From contig JAUHYW010000025.1 in NCBI GenBank assembly GCA_030426085.1, forward strand, positions 1-64,000: a stretch of 64,000 bases of DNA, in the 5' to 3' direction. Position numbers and translations under genes: made by a program. Shown one piece after another: positions 52,801 to 62,490 of the stretch. Position 1 is the first letter of the stretch; each line of letters opens with the position of its first letter. The notes below the pieces were generated by a model. That model was not told the origin of the DNA and made no database searches. It saw only the letters and a program-made list of their open reading frames with translations. The DNA is from a bacterium. GTDB taxonomy: Bacteria; Myxococcota_A; Bradymonadia; UBA7976; UBA1532.

Positions 52801-53733
52801 GGCGCGCAGGTTGGGGCCCAGCTCGTCGAGGGCGCCCATCGTCGAGATCTCGTCCTGGGCCCGCTCCTCGGTCTGGATGCGGCGGTCGATGAGGTCGCGC
52901 TCTTTGCGCAGCTCGTCGATGTCGATCAGATCCTGGAAGTGCGGCGCGTCGTCGAGCAGCGCGTCGAAGATCGAGCGCGCGTCGCGCAGGGACTCGAGGA
53001 AGGCCCCCGGCTTGATCAGCTCCCGGGCCTCGCGCAGCCGGTCGCGGAAGCGCTCCCGCTCCTCGTGGCGGCGCTTGGCCGAGGCCAGATCGGCGTCGCA
53101 CAGCGCCAGCCGCTGGGGGTCGTGCTTGGCCCGGCTGAGCTTGTGCAGCGTCTGCTCGGCGGCCTCGAAGTCGTTGACCTGCAACGCACCTTCGAATTGC
53201 CGCAGAAGCTGGGGGAACCGCATCTCCTGCCGCTCGAGCACCGCGTTGTGCAGCAGGCCGAGGATGGGCTCGTCCATGCCCTTGAGCTCGAGGCTCAGGC
53301 TGTCGATGACCTCTTGATAGCGCTCGTCGTTGAGCGGGGCGACGTAGTCGGTGCCCACGAGGCGGCTGGCCTCCTGGGCCAGCTCGATGAGCGGGTTGTC
53401 CGAGCGGCGGCCGAGCAGGGCCTGCACCACCGCCGAGAAGTTGCCCTTCATGCCGCCCGCCGACGAGCCCTCGCCCACCGCCGGGGACTCGCCGGTGCGC
53501 CGGCTCTCGATGCGGAAGTTGCCGGTGGCCCCCGGCGTGCCCATGCCGCCGACGATCGACTTGCGGGCTCGGGGGATGGCCGGCCGCCCGCCGGGACGGG
53601 CCAGCGAGCCGCGGTCCTTCAGCGAGGCGCCGCGCTTGGGTGACGGCTTGTCGTCGCCCTTGTCGTCGCTCGTGCCGCCGCGCCGGTAGTTCTGAAACAG
53701 CCGGGCGCGGCTGGTCTGGTTGTCGTCCACCAT
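49807..53733 (-). CDS. 1308-residue coiled-coil/helical repeat scaffold protein
   Basis: A very long soluble protein. The N-terminal 95 residues are disordered and basic (RRGGTSDDKGDDKPSPKRG, GSLARPGGRPAIPRARKSIV). The remainder is almost wholly helical and rich in charged residues, with repeated segments like LASGDFDTADDKLDALEEL, LEEGDYQSAIDLLDGLAL and LLDEGRFEQALNELDLGI. These resemble TPR-like pairs scattered along coiled coils. No catalytic motif or transmembrane segment is visible. It lies between the kinase-like gene (58-base gap) and the phosphatase gene (4-base overlap). It may be a scaffold or the phosphorylated target. I do not recognise a named family. Confidence 0.85.
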   Translation of the reverse strand: MVDDNQTSRARLFQNYRRGGTSDDKGDDKPSPKRGASLKDRGSLARPGGRPAIPRARKSIVGGMGTPGATGNFRIESRRTGESPAVGEGSSAGGMKGNFSAVVQALLGRRSDNPLIELAQEASRLVGTDYVAPLNDERYQEVIDSLSLELKGMDEPILGLLHNAVLERQEMRFPQLLRQFEGALQVNDFEAAEQTLHKLSRAKHDPQRLALCDADLASAKRRHEERERFRDRLREARELIKPGAFLESLRDARSIFDALLDDAPHFQDLIDIDELRKERDLIDRRIQTEERAQDEISTMGALDELGPNLRALEDYESRRARGERMVRFDGPDLVPIDQAIHTLTVRVRPKIRAVVSKHLTDTERLVSQHSNVEAALKRLGQRRDWWHLLESDFAEQLEERFAELTEEVEKRAREAALTDRIRQLLDEGRFEQALNELDLGIAGQGPSAETLERLRSTVLQRWLSPFRAKVDLLSTRLGDVRPRLERVGAIRQSIEILEEEMAEVTGTPPGITDLRIEAADLAEKANGLEARLERADRELTRAARLAKQGRLDEVKTLLDTLAAEVPERRAEIAASKQDHQFDIQRDEALALARTLIASDPKRALKLCEPYAAHDPEFAEMALLAERRRALDEIEALESRQDYEGVVRVAKSLVDRLDGDERGEFEAIVEHYTAVRDQMELARDQLPRAKAALEEGDYQSAIDLLDGLALARKEQAEADLIRRQAVNALSTERRAEVERAIAESDGPGARKRLEKVRAAVEFLRRWSPSVPDNEVIVERFDFARAMAVAREHLETGDVETAIETARGLMGMGSEADVAGFINEARVRRFTIDFDTAFSTLDIDRAEQLVRESELGAAAEVVEARKLVSDARGVFRILEKGDALEAWRQAYALVYARHGEDPPEYLREFLERVRQQRIGAVLAACEALRSEAQPGYTFEQIEHIVRDVEARAPWEDGAELEGLVETVHTEQAADFDALCNLARELAKGTRPDREVVDRTIRRLNLAAKHQDDPEDRAAAQEFIRPLRDRQAAAQRTSDEESEVAALVEEALQTRELSKLEKALRMQTQLGGDVVEIKALLDGWHEADRLVRQLEAALASGDFDTADDKLDALEELRTRVSIPHPDTLEIEDRRLGKLGPGASAVRLQLDSLRHDLEDEEARIGDDLEAFERQVEQAEKRVGALIREVRIDEKDPEALVDDARILTDLISDLEAKASSLRDKLRSPELLERLKKQLARARRLDASHLDDQLRTERRNLENDFSTLQAVYRLDPSSIRGRWDEVKGITKRWKGAGRIEVWARAIQAKAGADA

Positions 53734-53791
53734 TCGGGTGTCCTCGCGCGTGGCCCGGAGGGCCTCATCGGGAGCGGCAGCGCCGCGTCGC

Positions 53792-56734
53792 CTACCAGTC
53801 GTCGGTCAGATAGGCCGGCTTGCTGCCGCCTTCTTTGGTCTCGGGCGGCTTGGGGGTCGGCGCCTTCGGCTTCTCCTTGTCGGGCGCCTTGGTGCCGGCC
53901 CCGTCCGGCTTGCGCCGGCTGTCGGGCGAGGCCGCTTTCTCCCGCGCCGCCTTCTCCCGCTCGATCTGCTCGCGCAGCTTCTCGGCCCGCTCGCGCATGA
54001 GCCGGCGGGCGCGCTGATCTTCGGTCTCGCGGGGGCGGGTGCGCCGGGTGCGCGACCGGCGGGCCTTGCGGGCCTGCGCGGCGGCTGCGGCGGCGGCCTC
54101 TTCTTCCTGCCGCTTCTTCTCGGCGGCCTCCTCTTCGAGGCGCTTCTTCTCGGCCTCGGCCGCCAGCCGCTTCTGCTCGGCTTCGGCTTCGAGCCGCTTC
54201 TTCTCGGCCTCGGCTTCGAGCCGCTTCTTCTCGGCCTCGGCTTCGAGCCGCTTCTTCTCGGCCGCGGGGTCGGGCGTCGCCGCCGCGCCCTTCTCGGCGC
54301 CGGTCACCGTCTTCTCGGGGGTCGGCTTCTCCGGGTCGCGGGGTTCGGGCGGGGGTCGCAGCAGCACGATGGCGGCGATGACCGCCACCACCACCAGCGC
54401 CGACAGGGCGATCCAGACCGTCTTCTGGTCCTGCTGCCGGGGCGGCGGGGCCGCCGGGCGCGGGGTGCGGGTCCGCTCGGGCGGGGGCGTGGTGCGCCGC
54501 TCGGGCGGGCTCATCATCGAGGCCGGCAGCCGGTTGGGCAGGGTGCGGGCGTCCGAGATGGCCGCCCCGCTGGGGATCGCCGCCGCAGCCGGGGCCGACA
54601 GCGGGTCGAGCACCCGCCGGGCCGCCTGCACGTCGGGGTCGCCGGCCCGCCGCTGCTCGGCCTCGTCGAGCTCGACCCGCAGGTCGCTCATCAGCCGCTT
54701 GACGGTGTCGTCCTCCGGCCGCCGCCGCTGGAGACGGGTCAGCAGCTCGGCCCGGCCGGCCAGCCCGGCTTCGTTGCCCAGCTTGTCCAGCCCGCGCACG
54801 TAGAGCGACAGCGTCTGGTGGGCCTCCGAGGCCCGCTCCGAGCGCTCGCGGAAGCGCCGACGCCAGGTCTTGAGCGCGTCGAGGGCCTCGGTGCTCCAGC
54901 CCCGGTCGAGGTCGGTGTCCCGCAGCGCGTCGGAGACCGCCCGGCACGCCTCGCCGAGCCCGTCGGCGTCGGTCCGCACCCGATCGGTGGCCTCCCGGTC
55001 GACGGTGCGCAGCCGCAGATCCATGTTCTCGAGGACCCGGTCGAACAGCTTCTCGGCCCGGTTGAGCGGGAAGCAGCCCCGCTGCCCGGCCGACAGCTTC
55101 ATCGCCGAGACGATCGCCGGCACGACCTCGGCCGGGTGGGGCGGGGTCTCGGCCCCGGGGGTGTCGGTCTCGTCCCACGCCCGCTGCAGCGCTTGCAGCT
55201 CGCGCACCCCGGGGGCGTCGGCGTACTGCTCGAAGCCCTCCAGCGAGACCCGGCCCTGGCGGGCGAAGCGCCGCCGGGCGGCCTGCACCGCCAGCTCGCT
55301 CTGGTCGACCTCGGTCTTGCGGGCCGCGGGGGCCGGCAGCGCGGTGAACTGCTCCCGCAGCATGGGGAAGCGCTCGTACAGCGCGTCGTGGTAGCGCACC
55401 TTGCTCAGCGAGGCGAGCCCGTCGGCGATGAGCGCCCGGGCCTTCTCCTTGTCGCCGGCGTCGAGCAGGGCCAGCCCCGCCCGGCCGTCGCGCAGGCCCT
55501 TGGCCTCGTGCTCGAGGTCGCCGAGCAGCGAGCTGACCGAGGGGTGGTCGGCCAGCCGGGTGCGCAGGCCGGTGATCTGCTTCGCCGCCTCGGACCAGTC
55601 GAGGTTGGCCATCGCCGTGGCGATGCCGTGCGCCTCGCGGGCGTAGCCCGGCGCCCGGCGGGAGACCGCGGCGAGCGCCCGCAGGTGGTAGCTCTCGAGC
55701 GACTTGCCGATGTCGAAGCCGCCCGCCTCATCGGCGCTCTTCACCGCGGCCCACAGCCGGGTGATGAGCTGCCCGTCGGGGCCGGCGATCTCCTCGGCCT
55801 GAGCCAGCAGCGCCCGGCCGTCCATCTGCAGGGCCTGATCGCGGGCGGCCAGCGCGATCTCGGCCGCGGCGGCCGCCTGCTCCGAGAGGCCCACCCGATC
55901 GTCGTCGCTGGCCTCGCGGGCGTCGAGCAGGCACGCCTTGACGAAGCCGAGCAGGTTCTCCGGGCGGTCGCCGAGCATCGCCTCGACCGCCATCAACGTC
56001 GAGAGGAACTCGTCGAGCGAGGCCCCCTCGGGGTGGCGCACGAGGTCTTCGAGCAGCAGGCGCACCGCGCGGTAGTAGCGGCTCCAGCGGCCCGGCGGGT
56101 CGTAGATGCGCCCGCTCCACTCGCTGACCGTCTCGCCCCCGGCGAGCAGCGCGTCGAGGTAGCTGGCGGTGGTGCGCAGGTCGGCCGGCAGCCAGCCGGT
56201 CTCCGGGGCGCGGCTGTCGGCGACCACGTTCCAGTCGAGGATGACCACCCGCCCCGAGACGTGATCCCAGAAGATGGCGTCCGACTTGAGGTCCTGGGCC
56301 CGCAGGCCCAGCGAGGTGGCCGTCGTCAGCGCCTCGCCGATGCGGATGGTGATGCCCACCGCCTGCTCGGGGCGCACGATCTGGCGGTTGGAGAAGAGCC
56401 GGGCCAGAGGCCGCCCGGGGGCCACCTCCATCACGAAGAAGCGCTCGTCGGGGTCCCGGTCGAGCACCTTGGGGAAGCCCGACTGGCTGTCGGGGCGGTC
56501 GGGGAACAGCTCCCGCTCCTGCCGGCGCAGGGCCTGGAGCCGGTCGGCCTCCTGCATGAACGCCCGGGGCGAGAGGCTGATGTCGTCCTTCATCGCCTTG
56601 ATGGCGACCTGATCCCCGGCGGGGTCGGTGGCCAGCAGCACCCGGGCGGTGTGCCCCTCGCCCAGCACCCGGACCGGGGCGTAGCGGCGATCGTCGGCGT
56701 AGAGGACGCGGAGCCCGTCGGCGCTGTTGCTCAT
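53792..56734 (-). CDS. Divergent Hanks-type protein kinase with transmembrane segment and KKRLEAE repeats
   Basis: A 980-residue protein. Residues about 20-300 are kinase-like: glycine loop LGEGHTARVLLA, VAIK lysine (K46), catalytic-loop QDLKSDAIF (D148, K150) and, in place of DFG, LDWNV (D167). The DxxxxN set and APE motif are not standard, so activity is uncertain; a kinase/APH-like mixture is possible. Residues 300-700 are helical, with several paired basic and acidic segments. A transmembrane helix lies at about 770-792 (TVWIALSALVVVAVIAAIVL), then four or five KKRLEAEAE-type repeats and a basic tail. ATG 56734 overlaps the small membrane protein gene (ATGA). Second gene of the operon. 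Confidence 0.85.
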   Translation of the reverse strand: MSNSADGLRVLYADDRRYAPVRVLGEGHTARVLLATDPAGDQVAIKAMKDDISLSPRAFMQEADRLQALRRQERELFPDRPDSQSGFPKVLDRDPDERFFVMEVAPGRPLARLFSNRQIVRPEQAVGITIRIGEALTTATSLGLRAQDLKSDAIFWDHVSGRVVILDWNVVADSRAPETGWLPADLRTTASYLDALLAGGETVSEWSGRIYDPPGRWSRYYRAVRLLLEDLVRHPEGASLDEFLSTLMAVEAMLGDRPENLLGFVKACLLDAREASDDDRVGLSEQAAAAAEIALAARDQALQMDGRALLAQAEEIAGPDGQLITRLWAAVKSADEAGGFDIGKSLESYHLRALAAVSRRAPGYAREAHGIATAMANLDWSEAAKQITGLRTRLADHPSVSSLLGDLEHEAKGLRDGRAGLALLDAGDKEKARALIADGLASLSKVRYHDALYERFPMLREQFTALPAPAARKTEVDQSELAVQAARRRFARQGRVSLEGFEQYADAPGVRELQALQRAWDETDTPGAETPPHPAEVVPAIVSAMKLSAGQRGCFPLNRAEKLFDRVLENMDLRLRTVDREATDRVRTDADGLGEACRAVSDALRDTDLDRGWSTEALDALKTWRRRFRERSERASEAHQTLSLYVRGLDKLGNEAGLAGRAELLTRLQRRRPEDDTVKRLMSDLRVELDEAEQRRAGDPDVQAARRVLDPLSAPAAAAIPSGAAISDARTLPNRLPASMMSPPERRTTPPPERTRTPRPAAPPPRQQDQKTVWIALSALVVVAVIAAIVLLRPPPEPRDPEKPTPEKTVTGAEKGAAATPDPAAEKKRLEAEAEKKRLEAEAEKKRLEAEAEQKRLAAEAEKKRLEEEAAEKKRQEEEAAAAAAAQARKARRSRTRRTRPRETEDQRARRLMRERAEKLREQIEREKAAREKAASPDSRRKPDGAGTKAPDKEKPKAPTPKPPETKEGGSKPAYLTDDW

Positions 56735-57210
56735 CGTCCGCCCGCCGATCCCGAGCCGCGCCCGTCTTCGTAATCGATGATCAGATCGCCCACCCGCTCC
56801 TGCTGCCCGGGGGCGAGGCGCCCGGCGACGACCTCCCGGGTCGCGCCGTCCTTGTCGAAGCGCAGGGTCACCTCGACGTCCCGCCCCAGCCCGCGCTTGA
56901 TGTCGAGGGCCACCAGCAGCCCGTCCCGGGCGGGGATGGCGTCGAGGTCGCTGCGGGCGCTCCACCCGCGGGCCGCCGAGAGGCTGGTCGAGGCGAACTC
57001 GCTGGGGCCGAAGGCGTCGCGCACCACCAGGCGCCCGGTCAGGGTGCGCAGCCGGGGCATGAAGGCCAGCCCCAGGCCGATGAGCACCACCGCCGCCCCG
57101 CCCACGATGATCCCGATCGGCGGGCCGCCGCTCCCGTCCTGGGCGAGGGCCGACAGGGGCACGAGCCAGCCGGCGAGGCCGATCGCCGCCGTCGTTCGCA
57201 TCCCGCGCAC
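56731..57210 (-). CDS. Small secreted or single-pass membrane protein
   Basis: A 159-residue protein. GTG at 57210 is favoured as start because GGAGG lies five bases upstream; an ATG at 57201 is the alternative. The N-terminus (RTTAAIGLAGWLVPLSALA-Q) is a signal peptide, followed after about 12 residues by a transmembrane helix (IGIIVGGAAVVLIGLGLAFM). The remaining 100 residues are a beta domain (GRLVVRDAFGPSEFASTSLS, ARDGLLVALDIKRGLGRDVE, ATREVVAGRLAPG). It is the first gene of the kinase-coiled-coil-phosphatase operon, so it may be the outward-facing sensor or inward partner. Family unknown. Confidence 0.72.
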   Translation of the reverse strand: MRGMRTTAAIGLAGWLVPLSALAQDGSGGPPIGIIVGGAAVVLIGLGLAFMPRLRTLTGRLVVRDAFGPSEFASTSLSAARGWSARSDLDAIPARDGLLVALDIKRGLGRDVEVTLRFDKDGATREVVAGRLAPGQQERVGDLIIDYEDGRGSGSAGGR

Positions 57211-57261
57211 ACGCTCCTCCAACGCTCTGGACCGGGCCGGTGTGGCCGGACTCCAGTGGGC

Positions 57262-57290
57262 ATGACACGGGAGATCACGGTCATTGTCAA
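57262..57290 (-). promoter_or_regulatory. Strong sigma70-type promoter of the kinase operon
   Basis: Minus strand TTGACA (57290-57285), 17-base spacer, TGTCAT (57267-57262). A perfect -35 and four of six -10. Transcription would start near 57255, with a leader of about 45 bases before the GTG at 57210. Confidence 0.7.
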
Positions 57291-57388
57291 ATTGGAGATT
57301 CGGGAGGAACGCCGCGTCGGGAGTCCGTCGCGGGCCGCCGCGGCGGACGGCTTGCCCGGATGGCGCCCGCCGGGGCACCATCCGGCCC

Positions 57389-58330
57389 ATGCAGTCATCG
57401 ATCACATCCGCCGCGCGCCGCCCGGCGCACCGCCGGGAACAGCGGGCGGCCTTCGCCTCGTGGTTCATCCTCGCCTCGCTCGCCGCCGCGTCCGGCGGCT
57501 GTGGTGGGTCCGACTCCCGATCGGTACGCCCCGATCGGCCCCCGTCGTCCGATCGGACGCCGCCCGCCGACAAGCCGTCCGGCGGCGCGCTGTCGGTGCA
57601 GCTCGCCCGCACCCTGCCCGGGGGCGGGGGGCCGGCGGCGGTGGTCACCTTCGCGGTCTTCCGCCCGGCGCCGCTCGACGACGCCGATGGGGTGACCGAG
57701 GCCGCCGAGGCCCGGATGGCGAAGGGCTTCGCCGAGCCGCCGCCCGCGCTGGGCGACTTCGCCGAGGGGCAGCCGCCGAAGCCGACCCTCATCGCCGCGC
57801 CGGTGGACGGCGCGCTGCCCCTCGACCTCGCCGCCCTCGCCGCCGGCGCCGGGGAGGCGGCCCCGGCCATCACCGGCGCCCGCTCGGTGATCTTCGTGCG
57901 CTACGCCGGGCCCGTCGTCGAGGCCCACGAACACCTCGAAGGGGCCGCGCTGGGGGCCGCGCTGGTCGCCGGCGCCGCCGACGCGGTGGTCGACCTCGGC
58001 ACCCGCCGGGCGTGGACCGCCGCCGGCTTCGCGCAGTGGATGGCGTCCGAGGGCTGGCTGGCCGATCAGGTCACCGTCGACGCCGAGCAGGCCGAGGACG
58101 GCACGGTGACCTTCTTCACCCGGGGCATGGCCCGCTTCGGGCAGCCCGACCTGGAGGCCGCCGGGGTGCCGCCGGCCGAGGCCCGCGACCGTTTCGCGGC
58201 CTTCCAGGCGCTGCTGACGGCCTTGCGGGCCCACGGGGCGGCGAAGCCGGGCGACACGGTGGACGGGGTGGCGCTCGGTCGCTGCGCGCGGCCGCCGGAG
58301 GCGATCGAGCGCACGTGCGTCGCCATGTGA
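57389..58330 (+). CDS. Putative lipoprotein coupled to the Omp85 gene
   Basis: A 313-residue protein. The N-terminal segment AFASWFILASLAAASGGCGG contains a lipobox-like SGGC after an unusually long basic lead (about 25 residues). The mature domain begins with a Pro/Ser-rich stretch and then ALSVQLARTLPGGGGPAAVV, followed by ARSVIFVRYAGPVVEAHEHL and DGTVTFFTRGMARFGQPDLE. No family recognised. ATG 57389 is preferred over the longer open frame from 57284, which overlaps the divergent promoter. Its stop overlaps the Omp85 start (GTGA), so the two are likely co-translated and it may be an accessory lipoprotein of that barrel, as BamD-type lipoproteins are for BamA. Confidence 0.68.
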   Translation: MQSSITSAARRPAHRREQRAAFASWFILASLAAASGGCGGSDSRSVRPDRPPSSDRTPPADKPSGGALSVQLARTLPGGGGPAAVVTFAVFRPAPLDDADGVTEAAEARMAKGFAEPPPALGDFAEGQPPKPTLIAAPVDGALPLDLAALAAGAGEAAPAITGARSVIFVRYAGPVVEAHEHLEGAALGAALVAGAADAVVDLGTRRAWTAAGFAQWMASEGWLADQVTVDAEQAEDGTVTFFTRGMARFGQPDLEAAGVPPAEARDRFAAFQALLTALRAHGAAKPGDTVDGVALGRCARPPEAIERTCVAM

Positions 58331-60759
58331 GGCCGCCGTTCGAGGGGCCGGCGCTGCTGGGGCTGCTGCTGGGGCTGCTGGCCCGGCCGGGCCCGGTCGA
58401 GGCCCAGCCGCCGACGTCCGTCGACATCCCCGACATGACCCGGGTCATGGAGGCCGCCGAGCCGCCCGGCCCCGACGCGCCGCCCGACCCCGACGCCCCC
58501 TCCGCCGCGCCCGAGACCTCGGCCGCGCCCCCCGCGTGGAGGGCCCACCTCGGTGATCTGGTCCCGGCCGCCGCCGGCCCCCCGCCCCGGGTGCGGGCGG
58601 TGCGCTTCGCCGACAGCCGCCCGCCGACCCCCGAGGCCCGGGTGGCGCTCGACGCGCTCGTGGGCCAGCGGGCGACCCCCGAGGCCCTCGATGATCTGGT
58701 GCGGGCCCTGGCCGACCCCGACGCGCCGGGCCTCGATCTGCGGCAGGAGCCCACCGACGACCCGGGCGTGATCGACGTGATGGTCATCGGCGAAGCCCGC
58801 CTGCGCCGGGTCGGCCGGATGCGGCCCACCACCGCCCCCATCGGCGCGCCCGACCCCGAGGGCGCCCGGCGGCTCATGCGGCGCATCGAGGGCATCGTCT
58901 CCCCGTTTGCGCTCGAAGAGGGGCAGGTCTTCCACCCGTGGTTCGAGCGGCGGGACACCGCCCGCATCCGGCGCTACTTCATCGAGCAGGGCCACCCCTT
59001 CGCCCGGGTCGTCGCCCGCCGCTTCGAGACCCCCGGGGTCGTCGACATCACCTGGCGGGTCACCCCCGGGCCGGCGCTGGCCGTCGGCGAGGTGAGCCTC
59101 GCCGGCCTGCCCGACCTCGCCGCGGCCCCGGCCCTGCGCACCGCCGCCGGCCAGCCGGCCCGGCCGTGGGTCATCGCCGAGGACATCGAGCGCCTGCGGG
59201 GCCACGTCTGCCGGGCCGGCTTCCCCGAGGCCCGGGTCTCGGTCGAGGCGGCGCTCGGCCGGCGGGCGCTGGGCATCGAGTTCGTCGTCGAGCCGGGCCC
59301 CGCGCGCCGCATCCGGTCGCTGGCGGTCGAGGCCCCGAGCTTGCCGGCGGCCATCCTGACCGACCTGCCGGTGGCCGACGGCGGCCCGTGGTGCCCCGAC
59401 CGGGCCGCCGCCGCCGCCGCCGCGATCCGGGACCGCCTCGAGGCCGCCGGGCGCCCCGACGCCGACGTGCAGTGGACCGCCGAGCCCGCCGACGGGGGCA
59501 TCGCCCTGACCCTGCGCATCGCCGACGCCCGCGCGGTCCGCATCGGCCGGGTGTGGTTCGCCGGCAACCGGGTCACCCGGGTCGACCTGCTGCGGGAGCT
59601 GATCACGGTGCGCCCCGGCGACCTCTACGACCCCGAGGCCATCGAGGACAGCGTGCAGGCGCTGCGCCGCACCGCGCTCTTCCGCCGGGTCGAGGCCCGC
59701 ACCGTGCCCGGCCCCCACCCCGGCGTGCGGCACCTCGTCTTCACCCTGCTCGAGCGGGAGCCGTTCTCCATCGACCTCAGCCGGCAGTCGCTGACGCTGC
59801 ACAACCTCGACCTCGCGGACACCACCACCGACGTGCGCGCGCTGCGGGCGGGGGCCGCGCTGCGGGGGGCCGGGCAGCGGCTGGTGCTCTACGCCCAGCC
59901 CGACTGGCAGGGGCTGCACCTGTTCGACCCCTACGTGCTGCCGATCCTGGGGGTCGAGGGCCGCCTCGACCGGCGGACGCGCACCTTCGGGGCCGACGTC
60001 GAGGAGACGTGGTACGCGCTCCAGGGCGAGGCCGGGCTGCGGCTGCTCGACGACCGCCTGATCATCCTGCCGGGGCTGATGGGGGAGCTGACCTTCCCCG
60101 AGGGCGTCTCGTCGAGCGCCGGGCTGCCGGTGGCCGACGACACCACCGCGCTCGTCGCCGCCGGCCTGCGCATGCGGGCCCGGTTCGAGCGGCTCGACGA
60201 CGAGCGGGTGCCGTACCTCGGGCTCCGGGTCGAGGGTCACATCTGGCGGGCCCTGCCGTGGCTGGGCAGCGACCTCGACCTGACCCGCTGGCGGGCGGCG
60301 CTCGACCTGCGGCTGCCGCTCGCCCGATTCGAAGGCGACCGCCACCTCGTGCTCGGGCTGAGCGTCGGCGGAGGCGACATCACCCGCCACAACGACCGGG
60401 CGCTGGCCGCCCACCACCGGCTGACGCCCAAGATCCGGGGCTACGAGAGCCTGCGGTTCCGCCATCCGGTCGGCGAAGAGCTGCTCGAGATCGGCGGCCA
60501 GAGCGCGCTGACCGCGGCGGTGGAGCTGCGGGTGCCCATGCCCTATGCCCGGCGGCACGCGCTGGTGCCCTTCGTCGACGGCGCCGCCCTCGGCGACCGG
60601 GGCGTGCCGCTGTTCGACGAGCTGTTCGGCGCGCCGGGGCTGACCTACGTCTACAGCTTCTTCGACGAGCGGCTGGAGGGCTACCTGCGGGTGGCCTTCC
60701 CCCTGCGGACCGACGTCGACCTGGAGTACGTGGGCTTCGGGATGGACGGCAGCTTCTGA
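58327..60759 (+). CDS. Omp85-superfamily (BamA/TamA-like) outer-membrane protein
   Basis: An 810-residue protein starting at GTG 58327 with signal sequence ALLGLLLGLLARPGPVEA-Q. A Pro/Ala/Asp-rich linker follows. Residues about 110-440 hold three or four POTRA domains (PGVVDITWRVTPGPALAVGE, RIGRVWFAGNRVTRVDLLRE, EDSVQALRRTALFRRVEART). The C-terminal roughly 350 residues form the 16-strand barrel (VLYAQPDWQGLHLFDPYVLP, PKIRGYESLRFRHPVGEELL, FVDGAALGD, VDLEYVGFGMDGSF), including the RGY/LRGF-like motif in IRGYESLR and a final phenylalanine. The family inserts or secretes proteins at the outer membrane. Housekeeping BamA is normally elsewhere in the genome, so this is probably a dedicated paralogue. 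Confidence 0.9.
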   Translation: MRPPFEGPALLGLLLGLLARPGPVEAQPPTSVDIPDMTRVMEAAEPPGPDAPPDPDAPSAAPETSAAPPAWRAHLGDLVPAAAGPPPRVRAVRFADSRPPTPEARVALDALVGQRATPEALDDLVRALADPDAPGLDLRQEPTDDPGVIDVMVIGEARLRRVGRMRPTTAPIGAPDPEGARRLMRRIEGIVSPFALEEGQVFHPWFERRDTARIRRYFIEQGHPFARVVARRFETPGVVDITWRVTPGPALAVGEVSLAGLPDLAAAPALRTAAGQPARPWVIAEDIERLRGHVCRAGFPEARVSVEAALGRRALGIEFVVEPGPARRIRSLAVEAPSLPAAILTDLPVADGGPWCPDRAAAAAAAIRDRLEAAGRPDADVQWTAEPADGGIALTLRIADARAVRIGRVWFAGNRVTRVDLLRELITVRPGDLYDPEAIEDSVQALRRTALFRRVEARTVPGPHPGVRHLVFTLLEREPFSIDLSRQSLTLHNLDLADTTTDVRALRAGAALRGAGQRLVLYAQPDWQGLHLFDPYVLPILGVEGRLDRRTRTFGADVEETWYALQGEAGLRLLDDRLIILPGLMGELTFPEGVSSSAGLPVADDTTALVAAGLRMRARFERLDDERVPYLGLRVEGHIWRALPWLGSDLDLTRWRAALDLRLPLARFEGDRHLVLGLSVGGGDITRHNDRALAAHHRLTPKIRGYESLRFRHPVGEELLEIGGQSALTAAVELRVPMPYARRHALVPFVDGAALGDRGVPLFDELFGAPGLTYVYSFFDERLEGYLRVAFPLRTDVDLEYVGFGMDGSF

Positions 60760-60883
60760 CCGAAGCCGGCCGCGGTGGGATGGGGATGCCGGGGGTGGGG
60801 CGCCGGGGTCAGCCGAGGACGGCTGGGCTCACCGGCGCCGGCGGTCGGTCGACCGCGAGAGGCAGGAGGCTCGGAGGCCGAGC
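60760..60883. other. Intergenic segment between convergent genes
   Basis: A 124-base gap with three GC-rich hairpins (CAGCCG/CGGCTG, GCGGTC/GACCGC and CTCGG/CCGAG), none followed by a T-run. Confidence 0.5.
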
Positions 60884-62293
<1,410 letters not shown>

Positions 62294-62490
62294 TCAGGAC
62301 TCCCCAGTCGTCGTGAGCCGCCGACCATCAACCACGGGCCGGCGACCATCCAGTGCAAAAAGCTGCCCCCGATACGGGGCGACGGCACCGCTCCGTCGGA
62401 CCCATCGTGGGCGAGAGGCGGATCGTCACCGCTGTGTCGGGTTCGAATCAAGTTCGGGGACGAAAAGCCCGTCGTTCGGTGTAGCGAACT

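Noticed and set aside
49717-53643. Very long plus-strand frame opposite the coiled-coil gene
   Set aside because: Val/Leu/Gly-rich shadow of the minus-strand gene; the minus frame has normal helical composition and ATGA overlaps with its neighbour.
62439-62449. GGGTTCGAATC resembling a tRNA T-loop
   Set aside because: No matching T-stem, anticodon arm or acceptor stem can be formed within 90 bases on either side; not a tRNA and no phage attachment evidence.
62294-62490. MNIO precursor peptide gene downstream of the partner
   Set aside because: Only a 24-residue frame with two cysteines, without a ribosome site, could be found on the minus strand; not convincing.
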